64,000 bases of DNA, taken from NCBI GenBank assembly GCA_963971535.1, contig OZ020593.1, positions 16,232,148 to 16,296,147 on the forward strand, in the 5' to 3' direction. The notes beneath the pieces were generated by a model. It saw nothing but the letters and a program-made list of their open reading frames with translations. It was not told the origin of the DNA and searched no databases. A program made the position numbers and the translations under genes. Source of the stretch: Notolepis coatsorum (taxonomy: Eukaryota; Chordata; Actinopteri; Aulopiformes; Paralepididae). How positions within the stretch are numbered: position 1 is the first letter of the stretch; every line of letters starts with the position of its first letter. Of this stretch, positions 10,780 to 24,149 are shown one piece after another.

Positions 10780-11790
10780 CAGTTAGGAGAGGTAAGGTAC
10801 GCAAAGGTGTTGGGGAATGGGAACTTGTTTATAGGGTGTGTCAGTGTAGTGCAGGTAGAGAAGGCAAGGGAAATGAAGAGCATTGGCAAAGTGAATGTCT
10901 GTAGAGTAGTGAGAGTAGGGGAGAAAAAAGGGATGGTGGTTGCAAGGGGGTAATTAGTGGAATTCCAATCAAGGTTAGTATAGAGCAGCTGTTAGGAGAT
11001 TTGAGGAGTAACTAACATGTTGGGAAAGTTAAGAGTGTAGAAAGGATGAAGAGAGGTGCAGAGAAGGGACGATAATTCAGTTTGAAGATGAGATTAGTCC
11101 GAAAGAGGTATTGTTAGGGTATATAATATGGCATATAGGGTTAGGGAGTTTGTGCCGAAACCGTTGAGGTGTTACAGGTGCCAGGAGTTTGGGCATATAG
11201 CTAAGTCATGTAGGAAGGGGCAGAGATGTGCTAGATGTAGTGGGGAGCATGAGTATGGGGATTGTGACCAGGGAGTGGAGCCGAGGTGTTGTAGTTGTGG
11301 TGGGAAGCATAGTGTAGCGTATTGGGGTTGTGAGGCGATGAAACGAGAGGTAGAGGTCCAGCAGGTGAGAAGGGAAGGTAGGATATCATATGCAGAGGCA
11401 GCTAGGAAGGTAGGACAGGGAAAGCAAGATAAGGTACAGGGGTTTAGAGAAGGGCATTTGGCAGTGAGGGTAGTGCAGGAGGATCAGGGAAAGCAAGATA
11501 GGGAACAGGGTTTTAGAAAAGAGCATTTGTCAGTAGAGGAAGTACAGGAGGAGAAAGTCAGGGTGTGGGGGGAGAAGTTGAATATAGTGGCCTTTGTGGC
11601 AGGAGTAGTGAATGCAACAGCGATGGTTAGCGGTAGAACAGAAAGGATAAAGTTAATAGTTAAAGCAGCAGTACAACACATGGGTATGAAGGGGTTGGTA
11701 TGGCAGGAAGTAGTAAGTGAGTTAGAGAAGGGGGTTGTGGGTGATCAAGTAAGAGAGTTAGAGAAGGGGGGTGTGAGTGATCGAGAAGCT
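10780..11790 (+). mobile_element. LINE ORF1 (zinc-knuckle nucleic-acid-binding protein), decayed
   Basis: Coding similarity to LINE ORF1 proteins of the type that ends in CCHC knuckles begins near 10780. The RYAKVLGNGNLFIGCV and VNVCRVVRVGEKKG blocks lie there in a different frame from the downstream part. It passes through at least two stops or frame changes before 11128 and is open from there. The right edge near 11790 switches abruptly to an unrelated GC-rich stretch, and no ORF2 follows. Confidence 0.65.
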
Positions 11791-11800
11791 CAGGCCACAG
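11128..11800 (+). CDS. LINE ORF1 C-terminal part with three zinc knuckles
   Basis: The open segment carries three knuckle-like motifs: CYRCQEFGHIAKSC (typical C-X2-C-X4-H-X4-C), CARCSGEHEYGDC and CCSCGGKHSVAYWGC. A basic, glutamine-rich region follows, in which a KQDK...EQGFRKEHLSVE unit is duplicated. In the family ORF1 coats LINE RNA. The reading frame runs on to 12042, but the last 80 codons lie in foreign GC-rich DNA and are not part of the protein. The first methionine is probably internal, since similarity extends upstream in other frames. Confidence 0.6.
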
Positions 11801-12028
11801 GAGGCGAAGCGTGTCTCACAGAGGGGGACTTGCCCCCGGCACACCCAACGCGAATGAACACGGACGGACGGACGGGCGACTGCCGCTTCACTTCCGCTCC
11901 CATGTTAACGCACGCTACTGTGCACACTGGCCGCAAGCGGGCGCGCGCCTCGCGGGCGGCGCGCGGGCGGCAAGCTATCTTTTCCGCTTTGGTTGGATTC
12001 GAGGCGACGCGGGAGGCGTGCACCACGC
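11791..12028. other. Short GC- and CpG-rich segment between LINE fragments
   Basis: About 240 bp with many CpG and GCGC motifs (for example GCGGGCGCGCGCCTCGCGGG) lies between an ORF1 fragment and an L2-like fragment. No tRNA or rRNA motif was recognised. It could be a relic of a CpG island or part of an unknown repeat. Confidence 0.4.
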
Positions 12029-12029
12029 G

Positions 12030-12800
12030 ACTGATTGATTGATTGATTGAAGAATACCCTGAAGACTCTAGCAGGAGCACTCATTCAAGGGTACTACGAC
12101 TATGCTTGCACCTCATGGTACCAAAGCACCTCAAAGGCACTAAAAAACAAATTACAAACATCTCAAAACAAGCTAGTCAGACTACTACTTGACCTGACTC
12201 CTAGAACCCACCTCACCCCTGCCCACTTTGACAACCTAGGATGGCTTAGAGTAGACGACAGAGTACAGCAACTTGCAATGGGCCTGGTCTACAAGATACA
12301 CTACGCGACCAAGGTACCCATGTACATGTCAAAATACTTCCCAAAGGTCAGTGAATACCACGATCACAACACCAGAGGGAGCTCCACAAATCATGTAAAA
12401 CCCAGATTCGGCTCAAACAAGGGACTAAACACGTTTCGCAATTATGCCACATCAATGTGGAACGCCCTACCTAAAGCTGTAAAGGAATGTGAATCACTAC
12501 CCACTTTCAAAAACACTCTCAAAAAACACCTACGTGAGACTGCAATTCGAAACTGGCCCCTACAAATGTCCTAACCTAGTTGTACAGTAAATGACCAAGT
12601 AAGGCTTTGTCAATATTCCAATGTACAGTGTAAAATGTGTGTGTGTTTCTTTCTTTCTCTCTTTCTCTCTCTCCAGTCTCTTTCTCCCCCTCTTTCTTTC
12701 TTTCTCTTTTTCTCTCTTTCAATAGATGTTGTTCAACCAGCTAATGTGTCTGTATCTTTCCCAATGCAAATAAACCATATTAGTACCCCGTCCAACCCCC
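12030..12800 (+). mobile_element. L2-like LINE fragment (C-terminal ORF2 and 3' UTR)
   Basis: (GATT)4 is followed by the last 170 codons of the L2-like ORF2 and then part of the 3' UTR, including the variant AATGCAAATAAACCATATTAGTACC. It lacks the terminal CATTCTGCAATCTG box. A long CTGT microsatellite follows. Confidence 0.8.
12047..12574 (+). CDS. L2-like ORF2, C-terminal domain only
   Basis: The 175-codon open frame matches the C-terminus of the 2.1-4.6 kb L2-like ORF almost residue for residue: LAGALIQGYYDYACTSWYQ near the start, then NYATSMWNALPKAVKE near the end. No RT or endonuclease is present, so it is an inert remnant whose frame happens to be open. Confidence 0.8.
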   Translation: MKNTLKTLAGALIQGYYDYACTSWYQSTSKALKNKLQTSQNKLVRLLLDLTPRTHLTPAHFDNLGWLRVDDRVQQLAMGLVYKIHYATKVPMYMSKYFPKVSEYHDHNTRGSSTNHVKPRFGSNKGLNTFRNYATSMWNALPKAVKECESLPTFKNTLKKHLRETAIRNWPLQMS

Positions 12801-12828
12801 CCTGTCTGTCTGTCTGTTTGTTTGTCTA

Positions 12829-12887
<59 letters not shown>

Positions 12888-13022
12888 GACTGTCTGTTTG
12901 TTTGTTTGTTTGTTTGTCTATCTGTCTATATATCTGGTTGCCTGTCTGTTTGTTTGTTTGGCTATCTGTCTATATATCTGGTTGCCTGTCTGTTTGTCTA
13001 TCTGTCTATATATCTGGTTGCC

Positions 13023-13089
<67 letters not shown>

Positions 13090-13245
13090 TTGTTTGTCTA
13101 TCTGTCTATATATGGTTGCCTGTCTGTCTGTTTGTTTGTTTGTCTATCTGTCTATATATCTGGTTGCCTGTCTGTTTGTTTGTTTGGTTGGCTATCTGTC
13201 TATATATCTGGTTGCCAGTCTGTCTGTCTGTTTGTTCAGCCAAAC
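12630..13245. repeat. TTTC-rich stretch and composite (CTGT)n / CTAT minisatellite
   Basis: A pyrimidine stretch (12640-12722) is followed, after part of the L2 UTR, by long (CTGT)n runs. These are interrupted about five times by a ~30-bp unit containing CTATATATCTGGTTGCCTGT. Frames reading through it give cysteine/leucine/valine repeats and are artefacts. Confidence 0.9.
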
Positions 13246-13307
13246 CATTGATAATGTAGTTTTATAGTGGCGTAGGAATCCGTCTGAAGAATAACCTACA
13301 ATGTTGC

Positions 13308-13343
<36 letters not shown>

Positions 13344-13373
13344 TTTTATTTGTTTCCTGACAGCTAATTATGG

Positions 13374-13465
<92 letters not shown>
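13308..13465. repeat. Paired (AAT)n and (TTA)n microsatellites
   Basis: About 11 AAT units at 13308-13341 and about 29 TTA units at 13378-13463 lie on opposite strands around a 40-bp unique spacer. Transcripts could fold back on themselves. Confidence 0.9.
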
Positions 13466-13467
<2 letters not shown>

Positions 13468-13470
<3 letters not shown>

Positions 13471-13745
13471 GAAGCCAACTGGCCCCTGTAAATGTCCTAA
13501 CCCAACTCCTTCCAATGTACAGTAAATGACCAAGTATGGTTTTGTCAATATTCCAATGTACAGTTTTGCTTGTACAGTTACAGTGTGACCCCCCCCACCC
13601 CTCCTACCCAACCCCCCCCCCCCCCCCCCCCCACGCGCATTCTCACAGAAATACACTCAATATCTGCATTATTACCACACATATAGATGTTGTTCAACCA
13701 GCTATGTGTCTGTATCTTTCCCAATACAAATAAACCATAGTACTA
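13468..13745 (+). mobile_element. L2-like LINE 3' UTR fragment, plus strand
   Basis: It contains the end of the coding region (AACTGGCCCC), the AATGTACAGT motifs, a long C tract and the variant ending CAATACAAATAAACCATAG, as in the 12.0-12.8 kb copy. The two pieces probably represent one subfamily with an alternative 3' end. Confidence 0.7.
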
Positions 13746-13759
13746 TACTTTTTCAGGAG

Positions 13760-13763
<4 letters not shown>

Positions 13764-13814
<51 letters not shown>

Positions 13815-15296
13815 AACTTTATTAACAGATTGCAGAATGGGTACAGTACAGTACAGCTCAATACATACAATTGTTAAGGGGATGCAGACCAGAGAAAGAC
13901 TTTCGTCTTGTTTACATCAGGGTCCCCCATTTTCAATTCATCGTAACATAATGACATGCATGACATACAGATAGACAGTACTGCTACATCTATACATTTA
14001 TGACATACCAGATTTGCAAATACAGTACTGTTTGTGATACAAAAAGAGTCCAGAAAAAAAAGTATATACATTTGACGTAGAAACTGTACATTGGATTGGG
14101 TAGGTGGGGGGGGGGACTGTACATTGGAGGTGGTTGGGTGGGTGGGGGGGGGGGGAGAGGTTGGGTAGGAGTGGGGTACACTGTACAACTGTACAAACAA
14201 AACTGTACATTGGAATATTGCCAAGACCATACTTGGTAATTTACTGTACATTGGAGGGGGTTGTGTTCGGACATTTACAGTGGCCAGTTTCGAATTGCAG
14301 TCTCCCTTAGGCGTTTTTTGAGAGTGTTTTTGAAAGTGGGTAGTGATTCACATTCCTTTACAGCTTTGGGTAGGGCGTTCCACATTGATGTGGCATAATT
14401 GCTAAACGTGTTTAGTCCCTTGTTTGAGCCGAATCTGGGTTTAACATGATTTGTGGCGCTCCCTCTGGTGTTGTGATCGTGGTATTCACTGACCTTTGGG
14501 AAGTATTTTGACATGTACATGGGTACCTTGGTCGTGTAGTGTATCTTGTAGACCAGGCCCATTGCAAGTTGCTGTACTCTGTCGTCTACTCTAAGCCATC
14601 CTAGGTTGTCAAAGTGGGCAGGGGTGAGGTGGGTTCTAGGAGTAAGGTCAAGCAGTAGTCTGACCAGTTTGTTTTGAGATGTTTGTCATTTTGTTTTGAA
14701 CGCCTTTGAGGTGCTTTGGTACCATGAGGTGCAAGCATAGTCGTAGTACCCTTGAATGAGTGCTCCTGCCAGAGTCTTCAGGGTATTCCTGTTTACCAGA
14801 GAGGAGATCCGGTACAAGAATCGAGTTCGTTGATTGACTTTTTTTATTACATTGGATGCCATTTTGTCACAGGAGAGATTAGCCTCTAGGATGGAACCCA
14901 GGTAGGTAATTTCATCTTTCCTTGTGACAATATTGTCACCCACTGTAACTGAGTGGTCTTGCTGAGTTTGTTATTTGAACCGAAGAGAATGGACTCTGTT
15001 TTGCCCATGTGTAATGATAGTTTGTTATCAGCGAGCCATATGCAGATTCTGCCTAGTTCCGAGCTGAGGGTTTTTTCAACCTGTAACTTGTTCTTGTCAG
15101 AGACCAGCAGGGCTGAGTCGTCCGCAAACAGGAACAAGTTGCAGTCACAAGATGACGACATGTCATTTGCATAAATTAGGAACAGTAGCGGTCCTAGTAT
15201 GCTTCCTTGTGGAACACCACAGCTCACTGTGAGGGGGGGGGGATAGGGTACCGTTTACCTCCACCATCTGTTCCCTCCCCTCAAGGTAGGATTGCA
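13764..15296 (-). mobile_element. L2-like LINE, 5'-truncated copy with broken ORF2
   Basis: On the minus strand it runs from RT motif CGVPQGSILGPLLF through FADDSALL and the C-terminal domain to the complete 3' UTR and a long tail, seen as (GATT)n at 13764-13811. Compared with the copy at 2.1-4.6 kb it has a 7-bp deletion near 14953, which shifts the frame, and a stop in the LQTSQNK region near 14685. It is a pseudogene copy, 5'-cut at about 15296. Confidence 0.85.
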
Positions 15297-15775
<479 letters not shown>

Positions 15776-15839
15776 TAAAAAAATATATATATATTATTTT
15801 GGCGCCCCCCTCTGGGCGCCCTAGGCAACCGCCTATATC

Positions 15840-16029
15840 GCCTGTAGGAAGCTCCGCCCCTGGTCGGAGGAAGCATGTGATAGTCTCCGGCTCTCCTCCC
15901 TCGCTCCCAGACCGACGGTAGGGGGTAGAGTGCGCAACGACCAGGAAGGGGATTGGGAATTGGCATAACGACTAACATTGGGATGGGAGAAAAATGGAAA
16001 AATAAGGAGGAAAAAGATTTAAAAAAAAT
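15840..16029 (+). mobile_element. SINE tail fragment
   Basis: The 3' part matches the tail of the SINE that follows: TTGGGATGGGAGAAAA and an A-rich end appear in both. The tRNA-like head is missing. Confidence 0.5.
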
Positions 16030-16039
16030 GATAATAATA

Positions 16040-16531
16040 GGGCGGCTACGTGGCGTAGTGGGCAAGGCACTCGCCACGGAATGCTGGAGACGCTCGGCTC
16101 GTCAGTTCGAGCCCAGCGCTCCACATTTGCTTTCAGTTTAGCTGGTCGTCCGTACTAATACACATTGGCCGTATTAGGGGGTGGGAAACTGATGGGTGGG
16201 GATCGGGCGTTGTGGACAGCGACTCCTACAGGTCGGTTGGTGCGCCTGCGCAGTAGAATCAGGAAGTGTCGGGGGCAGCGTGAGCCTCCCACGCGTTACT
16301 CCTCGCCACTGAGAGATCGAGCTGCGCAGGTGAAAAGATGCGACTGCTGTTACCTCAAGTACCGGAGGGGACTTGTGCTATGTATGACTTAGTCCACATT
16401 GCAGCCGGCTTGTGGGAGGCAAGAAACAGCGTCCGTGACAGGGGAGGGTTGAATTGGATGATACGAAATTGGGATGGGAGAAAATATAGAAAATGGGAGA
16501 AAAAAGTGGATAAAAAAAAAAAAAAAAAAAC
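16040..16531 (+). mobile_element. tRNA-derived SINE with 10-bp target duplications
   Basis: The head carries an A-box-like GGCGTAGTGGGCAAGGCACT and a B-box-like GTTCGAGCC near 16104. The body is about 400 bp and the tail is a pure A run. The flanks GATAATAATA at 16030-16039 and 16532-16541 are perfect target duplications, so the ends are secure. The target was the A-rich tail of an older SINE. Confidence 0.8.
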
Positions 16532-16599
16532 GATAATAATAAATGTAATGATTGTGGAATATTACTGTAATGAGTGGTATGTGTATGAACCAAGCATCC

Positions 16600-16714
16600 T
16601 TGACACCAGGGACAACGATGGAAATAAGTCCTGGACCTTTCGTTTATATCCCTGACAAAGCAAATACTCATGTGATCTGTATATGTTTATGTCTAAATAA
16701 AATCAATCAATCGA
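16600..16714 (+). mobile_element. LINE 3' end with (AATC)n tail
   Basis: A stretch ending TGTCTAAATAAAATCAATCAATC looks like the polyadenylation region and tetranucleotide tail of a CR1/L2-type LINE. Only about 100 bp can be assigned. Confidence 0.4.
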
Positions 16715-17789
16715 TCACACCTGCCATAAAACCTCAATTAACAGCCCAGGCTTTTATTTGCTTTCAATCATTGAACACAACCGGTTTATATTTGGGACAG
16801 GTGTCTATATGGAACTGGCCTTTAATAGAGGCCTTGCACGGAATGTTTATCTAGATCTTATCTAGGAGAAACATATATAAAAAAAAACATAATTTGGTGT
16901 CTTATTACTGGATCTTGAAAATGATTCACAGTAGAATAACAATATTGTGCTTTTCCAGTGTTTTACCTACTCTACCACTGCACAGAAATTGGGAATTTTA
17001 TTTTGAAAGTGGTTACCAATGGTTACAGGCAGCCGTTCTGTAAGAAAGAGAACTGCACAAACATTCCTCTCAAGGCCTCCATTCCTTTCACCCATCAAAT
17101 TGTATATTTAAACCAGTATAAACCTGTATAGAAATGTGGCTATCAAAATCTCAATGACCATGTAGCAGCTCACTTTGTAGAGGAAAAACACCCCATTTCC
17201 TCTCTTAGATATAATATATTATAGGTATAGAAAAAGGTCTATATTTTGTAATATTCTTCTTCTCGCTGTGTATTGTATTGTACTGGTAGTATTCTTAACT
17301 AGCCCACTAGGGGGCGTTTATTGTTGATTATGCATTACACTATGCTTATTTATACAAATCAATTTACTTAGATCTATTGACATGTTGTGTACCCCTGAGC
17401 CACATCTTATATGACGCTGTGACAGGGACATTTAAAGCTGCTGCAGAGCTTCATCTTATATGAGGGTGTGACACTGGACATTGAAAGGCTTCTGGATCTT
17501 TGCTGAGTGCTTTGGTCACGTCATCACTAAGCACAGGAGGCCAGGAGCACATATTAAATGGTGGAGAATGTTCAGCCAGTACACCAATTGTATTATTTAT
17601 TTTATTTAGGATTTTTTTGGCGACCCCACACTTAATGTATTGCGTGATTTCCAGCCTCCAGGGAGAGGGAGATCTGAAATCTGAGTTGCATGTGTGACGT
17701 CACTAGTAGGTCAAACCTCTCATAGTCCAATATGTTGGCACCTTTGGCTTCAGCTACACAGAAAGCTGAATACATGTCTTGAAAAGAAT
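16715..17789. other. Unassigned non-coding stretch
   Basis: About 1.07 kb without a convincing gene. Two imperfect repeats of CATCTTATATGA followed by a GTGTGACA-like motif occur near 17403 and 17453. The rest is AT-rich sequence with short runs only. Confidence 0.4.
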
Positions 17790-18044
17790 ATAAGATTAGA
17801 TATATTAAAATGTATTGTCATCATACAGCACAAGTACAGTACAACGTAAGGAAGTTTGGCATCCAACCAGAGTGCAAATGTAACAGTAAAGTGTAACAGT
17901 AATATACAATGTACAGGTAATTAAACTGGATATGCAATATAAAAATGAGTACTACTATGAGTAATAGTGCTAATCAGATGTATGTACAGAGTTGTAGTAT
18001 TAATAAGTACAGTGATACAGGTATAAAGACACTATGGTAGTAAG
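17790..18044 (-). mobile_element. Rex1-like LINE 3' UTR, left part
   Basis: Its reverse complement matches the UTR around 43.0-43.8 kb and 58.16-58.24 kb (for example TTTACTGTTACATTTGCACT). It stops at GTAGTAAG (18037-18044), where the 19.1-kb hAT-bounded insertion begins, and continues at 37156 with TCATACTGGC. Confidence 0.75.
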
Positions 18045-18189
18045 TAGGGGTGTAAAGGTACACGTATCCGTACCGAACCGAACCGTTTCAGTGTGTACCA
18101 TACCATACCGAACGGCTGTGTAGTGTACCGAACGAATACAACAGTATGTTAACCACTAAGGTCCGCCCACCGGGGGCTGTTTTTTTCAC

Positions 18190-18269
18190 AATCTAATATA
18201 ATTATAATTTTTTTAGATTTTTTTAATATCGATTAATAATTTCAATATAGAATATTCGTTGACAGCCCT
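18190..18269 (-). mobile_element. hAT terminal fragment
   Basis: The segment ends ATATTCGTTGACAGCCCTA; its complement TAGGGCTGTCAACGAATAT is a common fish hAT start. The other end is not visible, so only a fragment remains, nested in the left part of the 19.1-kb insertion. Confidence 0.5.
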
Positions 18270-18332
18270 ACAAGTACAATTAGTTACTGCACACTACATC
18301 ACCCCTGAGTGGAACATGGAAAGCCAAACTTT

Positions 18333-20502
<2,170 letters not shown>

Positions 20503-20761
20503 GGAGGAGGAGGAGGAGGAGGAGGAAGAGGAGCAAGAGGAAGAGGAGCAAGAGGAAGAGGAGGAGGAGGATTAGGAGGAGGAGGAAGAGGAGGAGGAGG
20601 AGGAAGAGGAGGAGGAAGAGGAGGAGGAAGAGGAAGAGGAGGCAGCAGGGGATCCATCTAAGAACCTTAAACATTTATTAAACCAAAAGAAATCCTAGGA
20701 AATTAATAAATTACTATCAGCCAAAGGTGGTGCATTTCTTTCTTCTAGTAATTCAGACAAT

Positions 20762-20945
20762 ATCGGTTTTTAGTTTGTGTAATGTAATGTAATATCTGTT
20801 TTTAGTTTGTGTAATGTAATGTAATATCTGTTTTTAGTTTGTGTAATGTAATGTAATATCTGTTTTTAGTTTGTGTAATGTAATGTAATATCTGTTTTTA
20901 GTTTGTGTAATGTTATGTAATATCTGTTTTTAGTTTGTGTAATGC
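20762..20945. repeat. Tandem repeat, ~32-bp unit, downstream of copy A
   Basis: The unit TATCTGTTTTTAGTTTGTGT plus AATGTAATGTAA repeats about six times. The same array lies downstream of copy B at 28447-28630, showing it belongs to the duplicated unit. Confidence 0.85.
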
Positions 20946-21699
20946 ACATAATATGGGAACTTTTATCCATATGCTAGCCCGGCATAGTTCTGACAGCTGT
21001 CAGTTTATATATATATAAATAACTGTCTTTTACTAGTACCTTACGTACTATGTTACTATCCGTATACTACTACCTACCATGCTAATATGTCTATTATACT
21101 ATGCACTCAGGGTGTAACACTCAAGTTCAACACTATTTGACGAACAATGCTACTGACCATAAGCTGCCAGAGATGCACATCTCCTGCTGACCAGAAAACC
21201 ACACACTTTTCTGATAGTGGGGTGCCTGGACAATCAGTCATTTCAAATGTATATGCGAAAGTTTCGTTTTCACTTCTAATTTGAAGATAAGGATCTATAG
21301 AACAATTTTGGCTTGAGTGTCAAGGAACCAGTTGAATTTAATAAAAATGTATCCAAAATGGCCACAATCGAAATCATGAATTCTTTAAAAACGTCTTAAT
21401 GTTCACACAATTGCTGTGTAATATAATTTTGTATTGCTATTTTAAGTTAATACTGTGTGAGGAATCAACTGGAGTTCAAATATTGATGTTTTGAATATTC
21501 TGGTATGGCAAAAATCAAAGATGGCTGCAATTTCTGTATTTATTTCGATTTACGCTTCATACCTTTTATTCTATTGAACCTAGAATGGTGATGTTGGTGC
21601 CTGTACCTATGTTTTCATGAATGAGTAATTGAATAAAAATTAAATAAACATGATTGGAGCATATCTTATATGATATTTCACACAATGAGACAATAAATA

Positions 21700-22433
21700 T
21701 GTGGAGAACTAGAGTTAGATATGAGAACTGTAAACAACAGTTGATTGTGAAGAACAAACGATGATTGTGAAGAACGTCCTCATCACAAGAAAGGATCTGC
21801 ATCTCGGCACCAATGTCAACGCCATGCCAAAGACCTGATGGAGGTGTTGCTGAGCAATGGGAATCCCTTTGAGGAGGGCAGTAAAGACGGTTACATTAGA
21901 CAATAAGGTGTGTGAGTCTGCGGCTGCTGCCGTATCTGTCCATCAACTCGAATCTACGGGACAAGAGCAGTACAACAATTTCAGGAAGAGTGCTTGAATC
22001 AAATGACAGACTTCTGACAGCACCGATCAAGCGAAATGCAGAGCTCTATGCAGAGCTCTATGGGAAAGCTTTTATTGTGCTAGACACAATACACGTCAAG
22101 TAGAGATATTTCTGTTGACGTGCAGTTAGTTGCGCCAGGTGTAACAAGACATTTTCTCATTCCTGTCAAATAAGTTGTTAACAGATGGACAGTTCCCAGA
22201 TGACAATGATGTCTACATCACTGCAGGTGATCAAGTCCACCATGTTGGAAACAGTCCACCAATGGATCAATGCAACCATGAGGAAGCTGACACTCGTGTC
22301 CTATAATACATCTCCTCCACGCCCTCCAAACATCATCAATTGGGAGGGTGCATACTGGAGATACAGATGTTTGTCGTAATCCTTCTGACTAATTTCCATC
22401 ACATCAAGCCACTAACAGATACACACCCACTCA
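21700..22433 (+). pseudogene. Decayed second gene of the duplicated unit (copy A)
   Basis: Short blocks of coding character, scattered over the three frames with many stops, read RKDLHLGTNVNAMPK, SNGNPFEEGSK, DNKVCESAAA, NDVYITAGDQVHHVGN and MDQCNHEEADTRVL. The last resembles the EADTR block of a dispersed, repeat-associated metazoan protein family whose members continue with a DTDVVV motif; here the matching region reads GDTDVC in another frame. Function of that family is not known to me. Frameshifts and stops make it a clear pseudogene. Identical remains lie in the other two units. Confidence 0.45.
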
Positions 22434-22735
22434 GGGACGTGCACAGGACTTTAGAGGGGCAGGTGCTCAAAGGCTGAAAACGGCACTATACCTGTGTGTG
22501 TTTTAACCGAGCGCGCGTTAAAACAAGCCCGTTTTTTAAGGGCCCTTTTCAGGCGGGGGGCCCCCTTTTTATGCTTTTTGGGGGGTTTTGGTGATCAAAT
22601 ATTGAATATTGAACTATAATAATGAGTGCAGGAGCTCACTTATCCTTGAAAGACACTTTTATCACTGACTTAAACGGCCCATACATCTCCATAAATGTTC
22701 AGGGCGGAGGGAATAAGTGCTTACCCTACAGACCC
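22434..22735 (+). mobile_element. hAT-like element, left part (unit A)
   Basis: It begins CAGGGACGTGCACAGGAC and matches the complete element at 36.43-37.14 kb up to GACCCCAAG, where unrelated sequence follows. The right terminus is absent here and in unit B. Confidence 0.6.
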
Positions 22736-22878
22736 CAAGTCTGTTAGGACAGCAGACTCGGTTGGCACTGCTCAAAACATACCTTTTTAAAATAGCTTTT
22801 AAATGAATTATTATCTTTATTTCATTGTCTTGTTTTTCTTTATTTCTATCAATTTTACTTAAATATTTTATTATACTT

Positions 22879-23891
22879 TGTTATGGTTTGACACCGACCC
22901 CAAACGCTACGACACAAAGAGAGTTGTTTCAGAGTTGCCAAAAACAAGGGCTTGTTTTATTTCACTAAATAGCAGCATAAACTTGGTTGAGAACAAACAA
23001 AGACTGGGATACAAGCATAGAAGAATGTTGCTGCTCTGCAGCTTCTCCCGGGATGGTTCGTCTGAAGAATCAGACGGTGACGTCAGAGCCGCTCTGCAGA
23101 TTCCTCTCGGCAGTTCTCCGAGGTGGTAAACGGGACCGAGAGGGAGAGAGGGAGCGGGTTAGCTCAGAGTATAGTTGGGAACAGAGCAGGTGACAGGAGA
23201 AGTGACTTGTCCCAAAACAGAGTAATCCAAGTGACTGAATCTTCTGTGTAAATACACACTGTGAGTAATGTCCCAACAACAAATCCACGTGATAGAATCT
23301 TCGGTGCTAACACACACAGTGAGCGATGTTCAAGCAAATATTATCCCAAATGAACAATCCAAAAAGCAGGCACAGAGTGACAGTCTGACAAAAAGCAGGA
23401 ACTCTTCAGTGTCTAACACACACGAAAAACGAATAGGGTCAAAGACAGTCTTGCAAAACTCACCCAGGCGCTGTGCGTAAAGAGAGCAGGAACAAACAGG
23501 GTGAGCGCGTCGCCACGGGGAACGGGTTGTCCAAGCGGAATACTTCTTGAATATCCTGGGAGGCAAAGCACAGGGAAAAACAGCAGGCAAGGAAGGAACG
23601 GCGAATGCTGATAATATATCAAAACGATCCAACAACACTTGATGGGGAATCGGGGTATATATAATCAGAGGAATGCTTAATGACAAGCTGTGACAGCTGC
23701 GGGATGAGATTGACAAGCGTGTGGTTGGGGAAGCACCAATCAAACGGCGTCTACGGGAAGAAGCGTGTGAATAGGAGAATGCAATTGATTAACAGAAAAC
23801 TAAAGGAACAGGGCGAGTAGGCTTAAAGGAACAGAGCGAGTAGGCTTAAAGGAACAGAGCGAGTAGGTGAGCAACGGACAAAAACCTCACA
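22879..23891 (-). mobile_element. Candidate solo LTR in the A-B spacer
   Basis: A 1,013-bp insertion reads TGTTATGG...CCTCACA and is flanked by TACTT at 22874-22878 and 23892-23896. The matching spacer downstream of copy B (around 30560) lacks it, giving a clean empty site. On the minus strand there is a TATA-like box near 23660 and AATAAA near 22957, so it is an LTR on that strand. No internal region remains. The family cannot be told. It arrived after the A/B duplication. Confidence 0.7.
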
Positions 23892-23994
23892 TACTTTGTA
23901 TTATACATTTTACTCAACCTCAGCCAATCGCGCACTGCCCACTAACCAAGGGGAAAAAGTATTGCTTCTCAGCGCAGAGATCTGTCTGATGAAA

Positions 23995-24147
23995 AAAACA
24001 GCTTCAATTATAGTCACACGCCGCATTTTTTGGCAGTAACAGTAACGGCGTTATTAAGATTGGAAGAGTAATCCATTAGATTACTCGTTACTGAAAAAAC
24101 TAACGCTGTTAGTTACGCCGTTATTTATAACACCGTTATTCCCATCA
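23995..24147 (-). mobile_element. hAT terminal fragment upstream of copy B
   Basis: The end CGTTATTCCCATCACTG is the complement of CAGTGATGGGAATAACG, a common fish hAT terminus; GTTACTCGTTACTGAAAAAA-type sequence precedes it. The same fragment lies at 30670-30822 upstream of copy C. The opposite terminus was not found. Confidence 0.6.
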
Positions 24148-24149
24148 CT

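Noticed and set aside
12822-13267. Cys/Leu/Val-rich open frames that could pass for a repeat protein
   Set aside because: Three overlapping frames all read through a CTGT minisatellite, and no gene structure surrounds them.
16040-16140. tRNA gene
   Set aside because: The A and B box motifs belong to a SINE head with an A-rich tail and target duplications, and no cloverleaf can be drawn. The same reasoning applies to the SINE at 57.4-57.55 kb.
18289-18316. CATCACCCCTGAG as the right end of the hAT that starts at 18045
   Set aside because: It is an imperfect match to ACACCCCTA and the following bases do not repeat GTAGTAAG, whereas 37139-37155 matches both exactly.
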